Shown here one piece after another: positions 27,277 to 33,912 of a stretch of DNA of 33,912 bases. The stretch covers positions 1 through 33,912 of the forward strand of contig JAKAHU010000004.1 in NCBI GenBank assembly GCA_021825385.1. The letters are read 5' to 3'. The position numbers and the translations under genes are program-made. The notes under the pieces were generated by a model, which worked only from the letters and a program-made list of their open reading frames with translations, had not been told where the DNA came from and searched no databases. The first letter of the stretch is position 1; each line of letters starts with the position of its first letter. The DNA comes from Chloroflexota bacterium. GTDB lineage: Bacteria > Chloroflexota > Limnocylindria > Limnocylindrales > CSP1-4.

Positions 27277-27605
27277 GGACGCGCGCCTTCCACGGGCTGT
27301 GGCACGACGTCTGGCTGGCGCTGGCCGGGCAGGGCATGGACCTCGCCACGGCCCTGCTCGCCTTCCGCTACGCGACCGCGGGGCACGAGGGCAACCCGCT
27401 GATGGCCGCGGCGTACGCGCAGGATGGCCCGTTGGGACTGCTGCTCGTGAAGGGCACCGTAGTCCTGTTCGCGCTGGGGCTGCTCTGGCTGTACCTCCGC
27501 CGCCCCACGGCCGAGCGCGGCTGGGGCCGGGTCGGGCTGCTGATGGTGGCGACGGCGGGGATCGTCGGCGCGGCGACCAACGTGGCGGGGCTGGCCGGGT
27601 GGTGA
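27273..27605 (+). CDS. Polytopic membrane protein
   Basis: 110 residues from a GTG in a GTGA overlap. Three hydrophobic segments are visible: DLATALLAFRYATAG, LGLLLVKGTVVLFALGLLWLYL and VGLLMVATAGIVGAATNVAGL, with GHEGNPLMAAAYAQDGP between the first two. The HEGNP loop is typical of a small family of bacterial membrane proteins of unknown function. It could be a holin, but evidence is only topological. Confidence 0.7.
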   Translation: MRTRAFHGLWHDVWLALAGQGMDLATALLAFRYATAGHEGNPLMAAAYAQDGPLGLLLVKGTVVLFALGLLWLYLRRPTAERGWGRVGLLMVATAGIVGAATNVAGLAGW

Positions 27606-27805
27606 CTCCGCCGCGGTACGTGTGCATCGAGTGCGGAGCGGGGTTCCAGCGCCGGGTCGACCTGCGCGTCCACTGGCAGCGCGAGGGCGACGGCCCCCGG
27701 CAGGCGCAGCAGGACGCGCTGGAGCTGACGCAGCTCAAGATGGGACGAGCGCAGGTCCGGCACCTGATCGTCGCCGAGGAACCGATGGGGGAGCGCGAGT
27801 CGTGA
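27602..27805 (+). CDS. Single C2H2-like zinc-finger protein
   Basis: 67 residues from a GTG in a GTGA overlap. YVCIECGAGFQRRVDLRVHWQRE has the CxxC-x12-H core of a C2H2 finger with Phe and Leu at the hydrophobic positions, but lacks the second His at the usual place. A helical tail follows. DNA or RNA binding is plausible. Confidence 0.65.
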   Translation: MTPPRYVCIECGAGFQRRVDLRVHWQREGDGPRQAQQDALELTQLKMGRAQVRHLIVAEEPMGERES

Positions 27806-28056
27806 GGATCGTGCAGCGTAGCATCCTCCCCGATGGCAGGCAGCATGAGGCGACGGTCGCGGGGGCGCGAAGCGGAGACGGCATGCTGCGGCGTTCGGTG
27901 CTACTGGCGGTCGATCACTACCTTACCCATCGGCATCCCCGCGGCGGATACGTCGGGGTCGCTCCGACCGAGGATGGCATCGTCGTGCAGCTCCACGCGT
28001 CCGATGGGCAGATCGAGTCGTGGCGCGAGCTTGTGGTCGCGGAGGAGCAGTCGTGA
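27802..28056 (+). CDS. Hypothetical 84-aa protein
   Basis: 84 residues from a GTG in a GTGA overlap. A small alpha/beta protein (VRIVQRSILPDGRQHEATVAGARSG, RRSVLLAVDHYLTH, GIVVQLHASDGQIESWREL). No motif recognised. Confidence 0.65.
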   Translation: MRIVQRSILPDGRQHEATVAGARSGDGMLRRSVLLAVDHYLTHRHPRGGYVGVAPTEDGIVVQLHASDGQIESWRELVVAEEQS

Positions 28057-28367
28057 GCAAGGGCCATCGCAACGACCGGCGCATCGCCCGTCGGGTGCGG
28101 CACGACATGGAGCTGGCGCAGCGCAAGCGCGACGACAAGCTCACCCGCCGCATCCTCGACGCTGTGGCCCGTGCACCGCTGTCGGACGCGCAGGTGGCGC
28201 AGGTGGCCGCCGCAGTATTGGAGCATCAGATGCCAGCGCGTGAGTGGCGCAAGACGAAGGCTGTCGACGTCTTCACCGATCTGGGCGGGGAGGTCGTCGA
28301 GACGCGCCCCGAGTCTCCCGCTCCGGGGACGCTAGTTGGGATCTATCCGGCGCGGAGTCATCACTGA
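28053..28367 (+). CDS. Hypothetical basic 104-aa protein
   Basis: 104 residues from a GTG in a GTGA overlap, beginning with a very basic helical stretch (HRNDRRIARRVRHDMELAQRKRDDKLTRR). A second helix (DAQVAQVAAAVLEHQM) and a short beta-rich end follow. Nucleic-acid binding is possible from charge alone. It precedes the two genes that appear to use CTG starts. Confidence 0.65.
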   Translation: MSKGHRNDRRIARRVRHDMELAQRKRDDKLTRRILDAVARAPLSDAQVAQVAAAVLEHQMPAREWRKTKAVDVFTDLGGEVVETRPESPAPGTLVGIYPARSHH

Positions 28368-28663
28368 CGCTCCCCCTGCCGACTGGGCTTGACCCCTGGG
28401 CGGTGCTGTTCATCGCCGCCATGACCGGCTTCCTCGGAGCGTTCCTTCGCGGCGACGTGCTGGTGCGAGCGCTCTACGACGATCAGGTGCGGATGCGCCA
28501 GACGGCGGACACGCAGGTCGAGCGCAACACCGACGCGCTGGTCCGGCTGACCGGCGTGGTGGACAAGATGGCGGCGGTCAGCGAGACGCGTGATGACGCG
28601 TTTCAGCGCACGCTCGACGGCATCAGTGCGAGCCTGCGCGAGGGGGCCGGCGGTGGATCATAG
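28364..28663 (+). CDS. Membrane protein with coiled-coil tail, probable CTG start
   Basis: 99 residues if CTG 28364 is the start. GGAG lies six nt upstream and the codon makes a CTGA overlap with the preceding stop, which mirrors the GTGA/ATGA rule of this genome. The next in-frame starts (GTG 28403, ATG 28421) have no ribosome site and would cut into the membrane helix AVLFIAAMTGFLGAFL. After the helix comes a helical, partly coiled tail (VERNTDALVRLTGVVDKMAAV). The layout resembles small holin- or tail-accessory proteins. Function uncertain. Confidence 0.55.
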   Translation: MTLPLPTGLDPWAVLFIAAMTGFLGAFLRGDVLVRALYDDQVRMRQTADTQVERNTDALVRLTGVVDKMAAVSETRDDAFQRTLDGISASLREGAGGGS

Positions 28664-28913
28664 GCTGACGGAGGCGGTGCGCGTGATGCTGGGATGGGCG
28701 CCCATCGGGCGCATGGCCGAGACGCTGCATCGCGACCACGCCGCCTCGGAACGTCGACGGCACCGGGCCATCGAGGCGCGTGTCGCCTCGGAGCAGGCGG
28801 TGGTCGTGGCTCGCTCTGCGACGGCGCATGCCATCGCCACCAGCCGTCGCTCGGAGCGGGTGCTCGCGTCCTACCGGCGCGCCACGCAGGTCCAGAGGGA
28901 GGCGCATCACTGA
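28653..28913 (+). CDS. Hypothetical basic helical protein
   Basis: 86 residues from GTG 28653, overlapping the previous gene by 11 nt. It is almost all helix with many Arg and Ala residues (HRDHAASERRRHRAIEARVASEQAVVVARSAT, SRRSERVLASYRRATQVQRE). No motif. It ends at the second CTGA overlap of this cluster. Confidence 0.6.
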   Translation: MDHRLTEAVRVMLGWAPIGRMAETLHRDHAASERRRHRAIEARVASEQAVVVARSATAHAIATSRRSERVLASYRRATQVQREAHH

Positions 28914-29218
28914 CGTTCCAGCCGCTCGACGTGGTGTCGGCCGTGCTCATCGTCCTGTGGCTGATCGACCTCCGAGCCACCTGGCTCCAGTGGTCGCTGT
29001 GGCGGATCGACCCGGAGAACGACGCGCTGCGCTCGCGACTGCTGGCCGGGGCGCTGCTGACGGTCGGGGCGTCGCTGGTAGCCGCCCTGGCGGGCATGCG
29101 ATTGGCACGCATCGCGTTCCCGGATCACGACTGGGCGCTGACGGCGTTCGCCGTGTTCGTGCTGATCAGCCTGCCGCAGGCGCACTGGCTATGGTCATGG
29201 TGGAGGGGCTGGTCGTGA
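28910..29218 (+). CDS. Three-helix membrane protein, probable CTG start; holin candidate
   Basis: 102 residues if CTG 28910 is the start. GGGAGG lies seven nt upstream and the codon forms a CTGA overlap. The following GTG codons (from 28931) have no ribosome site. Three membrane helices: VVSAVLIVLWLIDLRATW, AGALLTVGASLVAALAGM and WALTAFAVFVLISLPQAHWLW. Size and topology match class I holins, and the gene lies near the endolysin, but the family is not recognised. Confidence 0.55.
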   Translation: MTFQPLDVVSAVLIVLWLIDLRATWLQWSLWRIDPENDALRSRLLAGALLTVGASLVAALAGMRLARIAFPDHDWALTAFAVFVLISLPQAHWLWSWWRGWS

Positions 29219-29391
29219 CCTGCGACGTGCGGATCGGTCGGGTGGGGAGCCTGCGCCGTTGCGGCCTGTCCGCGAACGAGATGCGCAGCGGGCATCCGGT
29301 GTGCCACTTCCACCGGGCCTACCGGGGGAAGCTGACGTTCCTCACTCCGACCGGGACGGTCGTCGAGCGGAGGGCCGAGCCGTGCCGGTGA
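29215..29391 (+). CDS. Cys/His-rich 58-aa protein
   Basis: 58 residues from GTG 29215 (GTGA overlap, GGAGGGG six nt upstream). CDVRIGRVGSLRRCG and PVCHFHRAY give C...C...CxFH residues that could bind one zinc, followed by a short basic tail. Function unknown. Confidence 0.6.
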   Translation: MTCDVRIGRVGSLRRCGLSANEMRSGHPVCHFHRAYRGKLTFLTPTGTVVERRAEPCR

Positions 29392-29885
29392 CCATCACCG
29401 ACGTCACCTACTTCGCGCCCTACGACGACGTGCCGACGGCGCTGGTGGGGCTGGTGAACGGCGCCCTCCGGTCCATCCACATCGACATCTACGGCTTCAC
29501 CTACCCCCCGCTGATGGACGCCCTGATCGCGGCGCACCAGCGCGGCGTGACCGTCAACATCGTGGCCGACCACACGCAGGCCGAGGGTCGCGCGGAGAAG
29601 CCGCAGCTGCAGCGGCTGGTGGACGCCGGGATCGCGGTACTGGTGGGGACCAGCAGCCGCGGCGCCATCGACCACAGCAAGTACGTCGTCGTGGACGGCA
29701 ACGTGGTCGGCTTCGGCTCGTTCAACTTCAGCGCGTCGGCCGAGGCACAGGACAACACCTTCAGCGTGCGCAGCGACGCCGGGCTCGTGGCGGCGTTCCT
29801 GACCAACTGGCAGCACGTCTACGACGACGCGGTGGGCAGGCACCCCGAGTGGCAGCTGCAGCCGTCGCAGAGTCCCACGCAGTGA
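29382..29885 (+). CDS. Phospholipase D-like (single HKD) nuclease-family protein
   Basis: 167 residues. GTG 29382 lies seven nt after GGAGGG; GTG 29388 in a GTGA overlap is the alternative. The HKD motif is complete: AIDHSKYVVVDGNVVGFGSFNFSASA (H98, K100, D105, then N115). The fold order fits the single-motif Nuc-like PLD family, which dimerises to build one active site. Members are nonspecific endonucleases or phosphodiesterases. No signal peptide is visible, so it acts in the cytoplasm or virion. A role in host DNA degradation or DNA-end processing is possible. Confidence 0.8.
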   Translation: MPVTITDVTYFAPYDDVPTALVGLVNGALRSIHIDIYGFTYPPLMDALIAAHQRGVTVNIVADHTQAEGRAEKPQLQRLVDAGIAVLVGTSSRGAIDHSKYVVVDGNVVGFGSFNFSASAEAQDNTFSVRSDAGLVAAFLTNWQHVYDDAVGRHPEWQLQPSQSPTQ

Positions 29886-29893
29886 GGTGAGGC

Positions 29894-30709
29894 GTGACTG
29901 AGCGCAAGTTGGGGCGGCGACCGCCCATCCCCGACCGCCCGAGGCTGCGCCTCGGGTCGTATCTGCGGGCGATCCCCGCCGCGCCGTCCTCGGCCGACCA
30001 CCTCGCGAGGGTCCCGTCGTGGATCCTCGGCGGCAACGACCGCTACAGCGACTGCGGGCCGGTGTCGGTTGCCAACGACCGCCTGCTCGTCTCGACTTAC
30101 CTGACGGGCAAGCCGCAGGTCGTGTCAGAGGCGGCCATCTTCGACCTCTACCGCCGCAGCGGCAACCCGGGGTTCGATCCGGCCACCGGGAGCGACGACG
30201 GCGGCGTGGTCCTGCAGGTCATGCTGGAGGCGCTGCTGGAGGGCGGGATCGACGGGGTGAAGCCGGTCGCGTTCGCCTCGGTCGACCACACCAGCCTCGA
30301 CGAGATGCGGGCCGCGGTGGCGATCTTCGGATCGCTGCTGGTGGGCGTGAACCTCGACGTGGCGCAGCAGCGCCAGAAGCTCTGGGACTACCTCCCCAGC
30401 GCTGAGTGGGGCGGTCACGCCGTGATGTGCGGACGGTACTCCGAGTCGCCCGACCGCACGGGAGTCGTGACGTGGGGCGCGGTCACCGACGTCACGGACG
30501 CCTTCATCGCGCACCAGCTCGACGAGGCGTGGGTCGTCATCTGGCCGGAACACCTCGGTACTCGGGCGTTCGAGGAAGGGCTGACGCTGGCCGCCCTCAA
30601 AGCGGACTTCCTCGCCCTGACCGGACGGCCGATGCTGCCGCAGCCGCCGGGGTACGTGGCCCGCGCGCTGGGGTGCCTGCAGGGATTCCTGCGGAGACTC
30701 CACCGATGA
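29894..30709 (+). CDS. Papain/C39-like cysteine peptidase-fold phage protein
   Basis: 271 residues from GTG 29894. The Cys-His pattern is present: GGNDRYSDCGPVSVANDR (C54), YPATGSDDGG-like substrate segment, EWGGHAVMCGRYS (H175) and GVVTWGAVTDV in the place of the third catalytic residue. The same architecture (C near the start, GGHAV, TWG) occurs in a phage family with a papain-like fold. Peptidase activity is inferred from motif only; some relatives may be structural. It lies directly upstream of the endolysin that also has a C39-like domain. Confidence 0.7.
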   Translation: MTERKLGRRPPIPDRPRLRLGSYLRAIPAAPSSADHLARVPSWILGGNDRYSDCGPVSVANDRLLVSTYLTGKPQVVSEAAIFDLYRRSGNPGFDPATGSDDGGVVLQVMLEALLEGGIDGVKPVAFASVDHTSLDEMRAAVAIFGSLLVGVNLDVAQQRQKLWDYLPSAEWGGHAVMCGRYSESPDRTGVVTWGAVTDVTDAFIAHQLDEAWVVIWPEHLGTRAFEEGLTLAALKADFLALTGRPMLPQPPGYVARALGCLQGFLRRLHR

Positions 30710-32277
30710 CGCTCGCCGGGACGAGCCCGGTGTTCGGGCCGCCGACGATCACCCTCGCGGAGTGGACGGCTGCGCTCGCCTCCTCGCCCGTCGCGCCGAA
30801 CGCGGCGGCGCTGTACGCGCTGGTGGTCGCGGCGGGCATGGACCCGGCCGTCGCACTCGGGCAGTTCGCGGCCGAGTCGAGCTACGGGACGAAGGGCTAC
30901 GCGGTCACCACCCACAACTGGGGCAACAACCTGTGGGCATCGTGGACGGCCCAGTTCGGCGGCACGCCGTACGCGCCCGGCAACGGCTATACGTACGTCC
31001 AGTACCCCGACTGGACCCACGGCATGCAGGCGTACCTGTACCTGATGGGCCAGTACCGCACGTGGGGCTGGGCGACCAACCTCACCACGATGGTCGGCTA
31101 CTGGCTGTCCGGGTCGCCGACGGTCACTCCGCGCGTCACGCAGTACGTCAACAACATCATCAGTGCCGCGCAGTCGGCGGCGCTGCAGTCGAACTACCTG
31201 CCCGCCTTCCAGACCGAGCGCGACGAGCCCGCCCCGTGGGACGACTGCACCCGCCGCTCGGTGGGCATGCTGGTGGACTGGATGACCCACGGCGCCACGG
31301 TCACCAACGGCGAGGGTATCCCGGCCACGGGCGGCGGCACGCCGGGCAAGGGCGCCACGGATCTCGCCACGGCCGCGGCGTGGGTCAAGCTGACGTTCGG
31401 CATCGACATCGGCTGTCTATACGCGAGTCCGCCGACGTTCGCGCAGCTGCAGGGCCTCACGGGCGGCATGGTCGTCCAAGGGCTCTACGGCGCGGTTCCC
31501 GCCCCCTACGACCGCTGGGACCCCACGTTCACGGGCGGCCACGCCGTGTTCGCCTACCACGACGCCGACGGGTTCTTCGTCATGGACCCGCTGGGCGACC
31601 CCGCGCAGGGCTACAGGGGCGAGACGTGGCCCGACGACGTGGTACAGGCGTACGCCTACGGCCTGTCCGGCAACCAGACGGTGCTCTGCGCCGTGCCAGC
31701 CACGGAGGATCAGGTGGTCACACTCACCGGGACGCCGGGCTACTACGACGCGCCGCTCGGGGCGCAGATCTACGCGCTCGACGGCGTGACGCCGCTCACC
31801 AAGCTGGACTACTACCCCCCCTCGACCGGGATCTACAGCCCCGGCGCGACCAGCCCGACGCAGCGCGCGGTCATCATCGACCACGGCGGCGTCAAGGGCA
31901 TGGTGGCGGTCATGAACCTGTCCGACCTGACGCTCCGCGGCGGCGCCGTGGTGCCGGTCCCCTCGCCGACCCCGACCCCTGCGCCGGTCATCACGATCCT
32001 GAACTGGCTGCCTGCGCCGCTCGCGAAGTTCCTGCAGGACGCGGCGGTCGGGGCGGCCGAGGGCGTGGCGGTGGTCAACCTCGCCCCCTACCTGCCCGTG
32101 GCGGGGAGCCAGTTCACCCTGCATCAGGGCGGCGTGCTCGCGGTCGTACTATTCATGGCCGCCCTCAACGGCATCCGCGGCCGGGCCGGGAACGACCTGC
32201 CCGCGCTGCTGAACTGGTTGGCGGGACTGATCCAGCCCGTGCCGCAGCCGACCAATGTCACCCCACCGCAGCCCTGA
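30706..32277 (+). CDS. Multidomain endolysin: glycosidase + C39-like peptidase + C-terminal hydrophobic tail
   Basis: 523 residues from an ATG in an ATGA overlap. Residues 30-165 resemble a lysozyme-like/glucosaminidase domain (LYALVVAAGMDPAVALGQFAAESSYGT with E57 as acid, then HNWGNNLWASW and YVQYPDWTHGMQAYL). Residues about 178-320 have a C39-like peptidase pattern: DDCTRRSVGMLVDWM (C181), FTGGHAVFAYHDADGF (H279) and FFVMDPLG (D294). After a beta-rich part and a PSPTPTPAP linker the C-terminus contains VLAVVLFMAALNGI, a membrane-like segment. It would cleave both glycan and peptide bonds of peptidoglycan, either at lysis or as a virion lysin. Confidence 0.75.
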   Translation: MTLAGTSPVFGPPTITLAEWTAALASSPVAPNAAALYALVVAAGMDPAVALGQFAAESSYGTKGYAVTTHNWGNNLWASWTAQFGGTPYAPGNGYTYVQYPDWTHGMQAYLYLMGQYRTWGWATNLTTMVGYWLSGSPTVTPRVTQYVNNIISAAQSAALQSNYLPAFQTERDEPAPWDDCTRRSVGMLVDWMTHGATVTNGEGIPATGGGTPGKGATDLATAAAWVKLTFGIDIGCLYASPPTFAQLQGLTGGMVVQGLYGAVPAPYDRWDPTFTGGHAVFAYHDADGFFVMDPLGDPAQGYRGETWPDDVVQAYAYGLSGNQTVLCAVPATEDQVVTLTGTPGYYDAPLGAQIYALDGVTPLTKLDYYPPSTGIYSPGATSPTQRAVIIDHGGVKGMVAVMNLSDLTLRGGAVVPVPSPTPTPAPVITILNWLPAPLAKFLQDAAVGAAEGVAVVNLAPYLPVAGSQFTLHQGGVLAVVLFMAALNGIRGRAGNDLPALLNWLAGLIQPVPQPTNVTPPQP

Positions 32278-32290
32278 CGGGAGGCCGACC

Positions 32291-33127
32291 ATGACGGTCC
32301 AGATCACCAGCTCGACCAGTCTACCGTCGGGCACCACGGAACACGTCGGGGCGCACACGCCCCGCTGGACGCTCGACGGTGCCCCGATCACGCACGGCGG
32401 CCCGTCCGGCGACGGGTCGGTCGGCCCGGCCATCCTCGCGTTCGACCAGATCGACCAGCTCACCGGGGACCTGACCGGGTCCTACTGGCGCACTACGACC
32501 AAGCCGCCCGTCTACATCGAGGCATCTGCCGTGCAGGCGCCCGCGCCGAGGGTGGCGGCGTTCGCGGGCTCGTTCCCGGCGGGCTTCGACGCGGCCATCG
32601 CGATGCCGCAGGATGCCGGTCCGGAGCTGGCGCTCTCGGTCAACGAGTACGCCGTGCTGGTGCAGGGCAGCGCCATCGTGGTGGACTTCGCGGCCGAGGG
32701 ATCGCGATGGATGTGCGACATGATCGGCAACCCCGACTACCAGAACCAGCTGTACGCGCGCCTGCTGGCCCTGACCAACGCGGTGCAGCGGCCCGACCTC
32801 AACGGGATGCCCGCGCTGCAGGACGGCGGCGAGATCAACGGCCAGCCGGTGCTGCCCGCGATCACGGCCTGTCAGGCCGAGATCAACCGCGTCGAGCTGG
32901 CGGGCACCAACACCGGGCTCGGCGCGCACCGCACGCTCGACCCGGCCACGTTCCTGCCCGCGCTCGTCCACAGCGAGGGCGTCTACGTGGACGGCTGCCC
33001 GGAGGTGCAGGCGGCGCTGGAGTCAGCGAAGGTGGCCGCGCAGCCGACGCCGACGTGGGCGTGGAAGGCCGAGTTCGCGAAGGTCTGGGGCCCCATCGTC
33101 TACCAGCCGGGCGCGTACCCGTCGTGA
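32291..33127 (+). CDS. Hypothetical 278-aa protein
   Basis: 278 residues from ATG 32291, six nt after GGGAGG. The sequence is mostly beta-rich in the N-terminal half (MTVQITSSTSLPSGTTEHVG, LTGSYWRTTTKPPVYIEASA). Later come a helical segment (NQLYARLLALTNAVQRPDL) and WAWKAEFAKVWGPIVYQPG. No signal peptide or known motif. The beta-rich content and neighbourhood could fit a virion or cell-surface-binding protein, but I do not assign a function. Confidence 0.7.
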   Translation: MTVQITSSTSLPSGTTEHVGAHTPRWTLDGAPITHGGPSGDGSVGPAILAFDQIDQLTGDLTGSYWRTTTKPPVYIEASAVQAPAPRVAAFAGSFPAGFDAAIAMPQDAGPELALSVNEYAVLVQGSAIVVDFAAEGSRWMCDMIGNPDYQNQLYARLLALTNAVQRPDLNGMPALQDGGEINGQPVLPAITACQAEINRVELAGTNTGLGAHRTLDPATFLPALVHSEGVYVDGCPEVQAALESAKVAAQPTPTWAWKAEFAKVWGPIVYQPGAYPS

Positions 33128-33354
33128 CGCGGCAGCTCGACGACACCGGGAACCGCTCGGTCGTCGTCCTGTTCGTCCTGACGGTGCTGGCGTGGATCGG
33201 TCTGGAGGCGTACTTCATCGCCAACGGCCGGCCCACCATCAGCGCGCGGGTGCGGGCGCTGTACGCGGCGGACCCCGACACCGGCGTCCTCTCGGCCCTC
33301 GTGATCGGCCTGCTCACCGCCCACTTCTGGTTCAGCCAGCGGGGGCGCGACTGA
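33124..33354 (+). CDS. Two-helix membrane protein, holin candidate
   Basis: 76 residues from a GTG in a GTGA overlap. Two membrane helices: SVVVLFVLTVLAWIGLEAYFI and VLSALVIGLLTAHFWF, linked by a polar loop with RALYAADPDTG. This size and layout match class II holins, and the gene lies two genes after the endolysin. Another candidate is at 28910-29218. Confidence 0.7.
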   Translation: MTRQLDDTGNRSVVVLFVLTVLAWIGLEAYFIANGRPTISARVRALYAADPDTGVLSALVIGLLTAHFWFSQRGRD

Positions 33355-33578
33355 TGGACGGGATCGCTGCCGCCATCGCCGCGCAGGCCGCCTCGGCCGC
33401 GCGTATGCCGCTCCGCATCCCCCTGTCATCTGGACGGTTCGCGGACGTGAGCCTGCCGCGCGACGCGACGGCCGAGGAGCTGGCCGACCTCGCGGCCGTT
33501 CTGCTCGGCCCGGTACGCGCGCAGTGCGCGGCCAACCGGCCCGGGGCCTCGGCCCGCACGCGCATCCTCGTGCCGTGA
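33354..33578 (+). CDS. Hypothetical 74-aa protein
   Basis: 74 residues; ATG shares a base with the preceding TGA (TGATG). An Ala-rich N-terminal helix is followed by MPLRIPLSSGRFADVSLPRDATAEELADLAAVL, a small beta-alpha segment resembling the start of short phage domains. No function recognised. Confidence 0.65.
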   Translation: MDGIAAAIAAQAASAARMPLRIPLSSGRFADVSLPRDATAEELADLAAVLLGPVRAQCAANRPGASARTRILVP

Positions 33579-33781
33579 GTCGACCGGAGATGCTGACGGC
33601 GGCCTCTCCCGCCTACTGCGAGTGCGGCCTGCCGCTGGCAACGCACCCGCCGCTGCGCGACCCCGGCCCGCTCCGGAGCTGGCACGCGGCGCGCCACCTC
33701 GACGAGGGCACGTCGCGCCGCGTGCGGGAGCGGCCGCTGACCGACGCGGCGAAGGCCCACATGCGGGCCCCGGTGACGTGA
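33575..33781 (+). CDS. Hypothetical 68-aa protein
   Basis: 68 residues from a GTG in a GTGA overlap. A CECG motif (AYCECGLPLATHPPLRD) and two later His could bind zinc, and the tail is Arg-rich. The same 'C.CG.PL..H.P' layout appears in other small actinophage proteins. Function unknown. Confidence 0.65.
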   Translation: MSRPEMLTAASPAYCECGLPLATHPPLRDPGPLRSWHAARHLDEGTSRRVRERPLTDAAKAHMRAPVT

Positions 33782-33912
33782 CCCTGCCGGAGGTCCTACT
33801 GGGGGCCGCCTGCCTCGCGCTGGCCGTGCTCTGGGTCCGCGCCGAGCTGGCCTCACAGCACCTGCGCGACGACCTGCGAGCGGGGACCGCCAACGCGCTC
33901 AGCGCCTCCGAG
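33778..33912 (+). CDS. Partial membrane-anchored protein, cut by the right edge
   Basis: GTG 33778 forms a GTGA overlap. The visible 45 residues begin MTLPEVLLGAACLALAVLWV, one membrane helix, followed by a charged helical stretch (AELASQHLRDDLRAGT). The layout (signal anchor plus coiled tail) resembles an inner-membrane spanin, but the gene is incomplete. Confidence 0.55.
   Translation, partial: MTLPEVLLGAACLALAVLWVRAELASQHLRDDLRAGTANALSASE

Overview
The window looks like part of a tailed, double-stranded DNA phage (Caudoviricetes) or a closely related prophage from a GC-rich bacterial host. The signs are a terminase pair, an endolysin cassette with several small membrane proteins, a phage-type primase/helicase module, HNH endonucleases, a ParB-methyltransferase fusion, a DUF932/TIGR03299 protein, and dozens of tiny densely packed ORFs. 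The promoters are sigma70-like (TTGACA-17-TAnnnT) and the ribosome sites are GGAGG-type, so the host is a conventional bacterium, plausibly an actinobacterium or another high-GC lineage. The sequence does not allow a firmer host call. No integrase, tRNA, CRISPR array, portal, capsid or tail gene is visible, and both window edges cut a gene.

Layout. (1) Positions 1-7545 are a leftward arm of about 20 small genes. They fall into four transcription units, each started by a near-identical promoter (TACCCATTGACA-N17-TAnnnT) followed by a conserved CACCAGCAAGGGGAGAAC-like leader. Recognisable products are an XRE repressor-like protein, a DNA polymerase X/beta-like nucleotidyltransferase, a SAM-dependent methyltransferase and many Cys-rich mini-proteins. 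(2) Positions 7546-7775 are a divergent control region with back-to-back promoters and a structured leader. (3) Positions 7775-13013 are a rightward replication and modification module: AEP-type primase with a CHC2-like zinc finger, RepA/DnaB-like AAA ATPase, an intergenic region full of GGGTACGCGTACCC palindromes (candidate origin or operator), an HNH endonuclease, and a ParB-N/DNA-methyltransferase fusion. The linker DNA of that fusion carries five long perfect inverted repeats. (4) Positions 13088-22054 are rightward accessory genes: DUF932, XF1762-type acyltransferase-like protein, an SbcC/Rad50-like ATPase without a partner nuclease, another HNH gene, a secreted RlpA-like double-psi beta-barrel protein, a MazG-like pyrophosphohydrolase, and small proteins that include paralogues of other genes in the window. 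(5) Positions 22140-26876 hold the small and large terminase subunits, with a GTGTACAC operator array between them and small genes around them. (6) Positions 26873-33912 hold small membrane and zinc proteins, a PLD-like nuclease, a papain/C39-like protein, a glycosidase + C39-like peptidase endolysin and holin-like membrane proteins.

Genes are joined almost everywhere by 4-nt GTGA/ATGA overlaps, and I used these to fix most starts. No gene-free stretch exceeds 300 bases. The largest gaps are 7546-7774, 10181-10378 and 11126-11288, and all three carry regulatory-looking structure. The most unusual signals are non-coding: the promoter family, the inverted-repeat cluster inside the methyltransferase gene, the palindrome array after the helicase, the GTGTACAC operator, the interleaved inverted repeats at 17644-17704, and two adjacent genes that seem to start with CTG.
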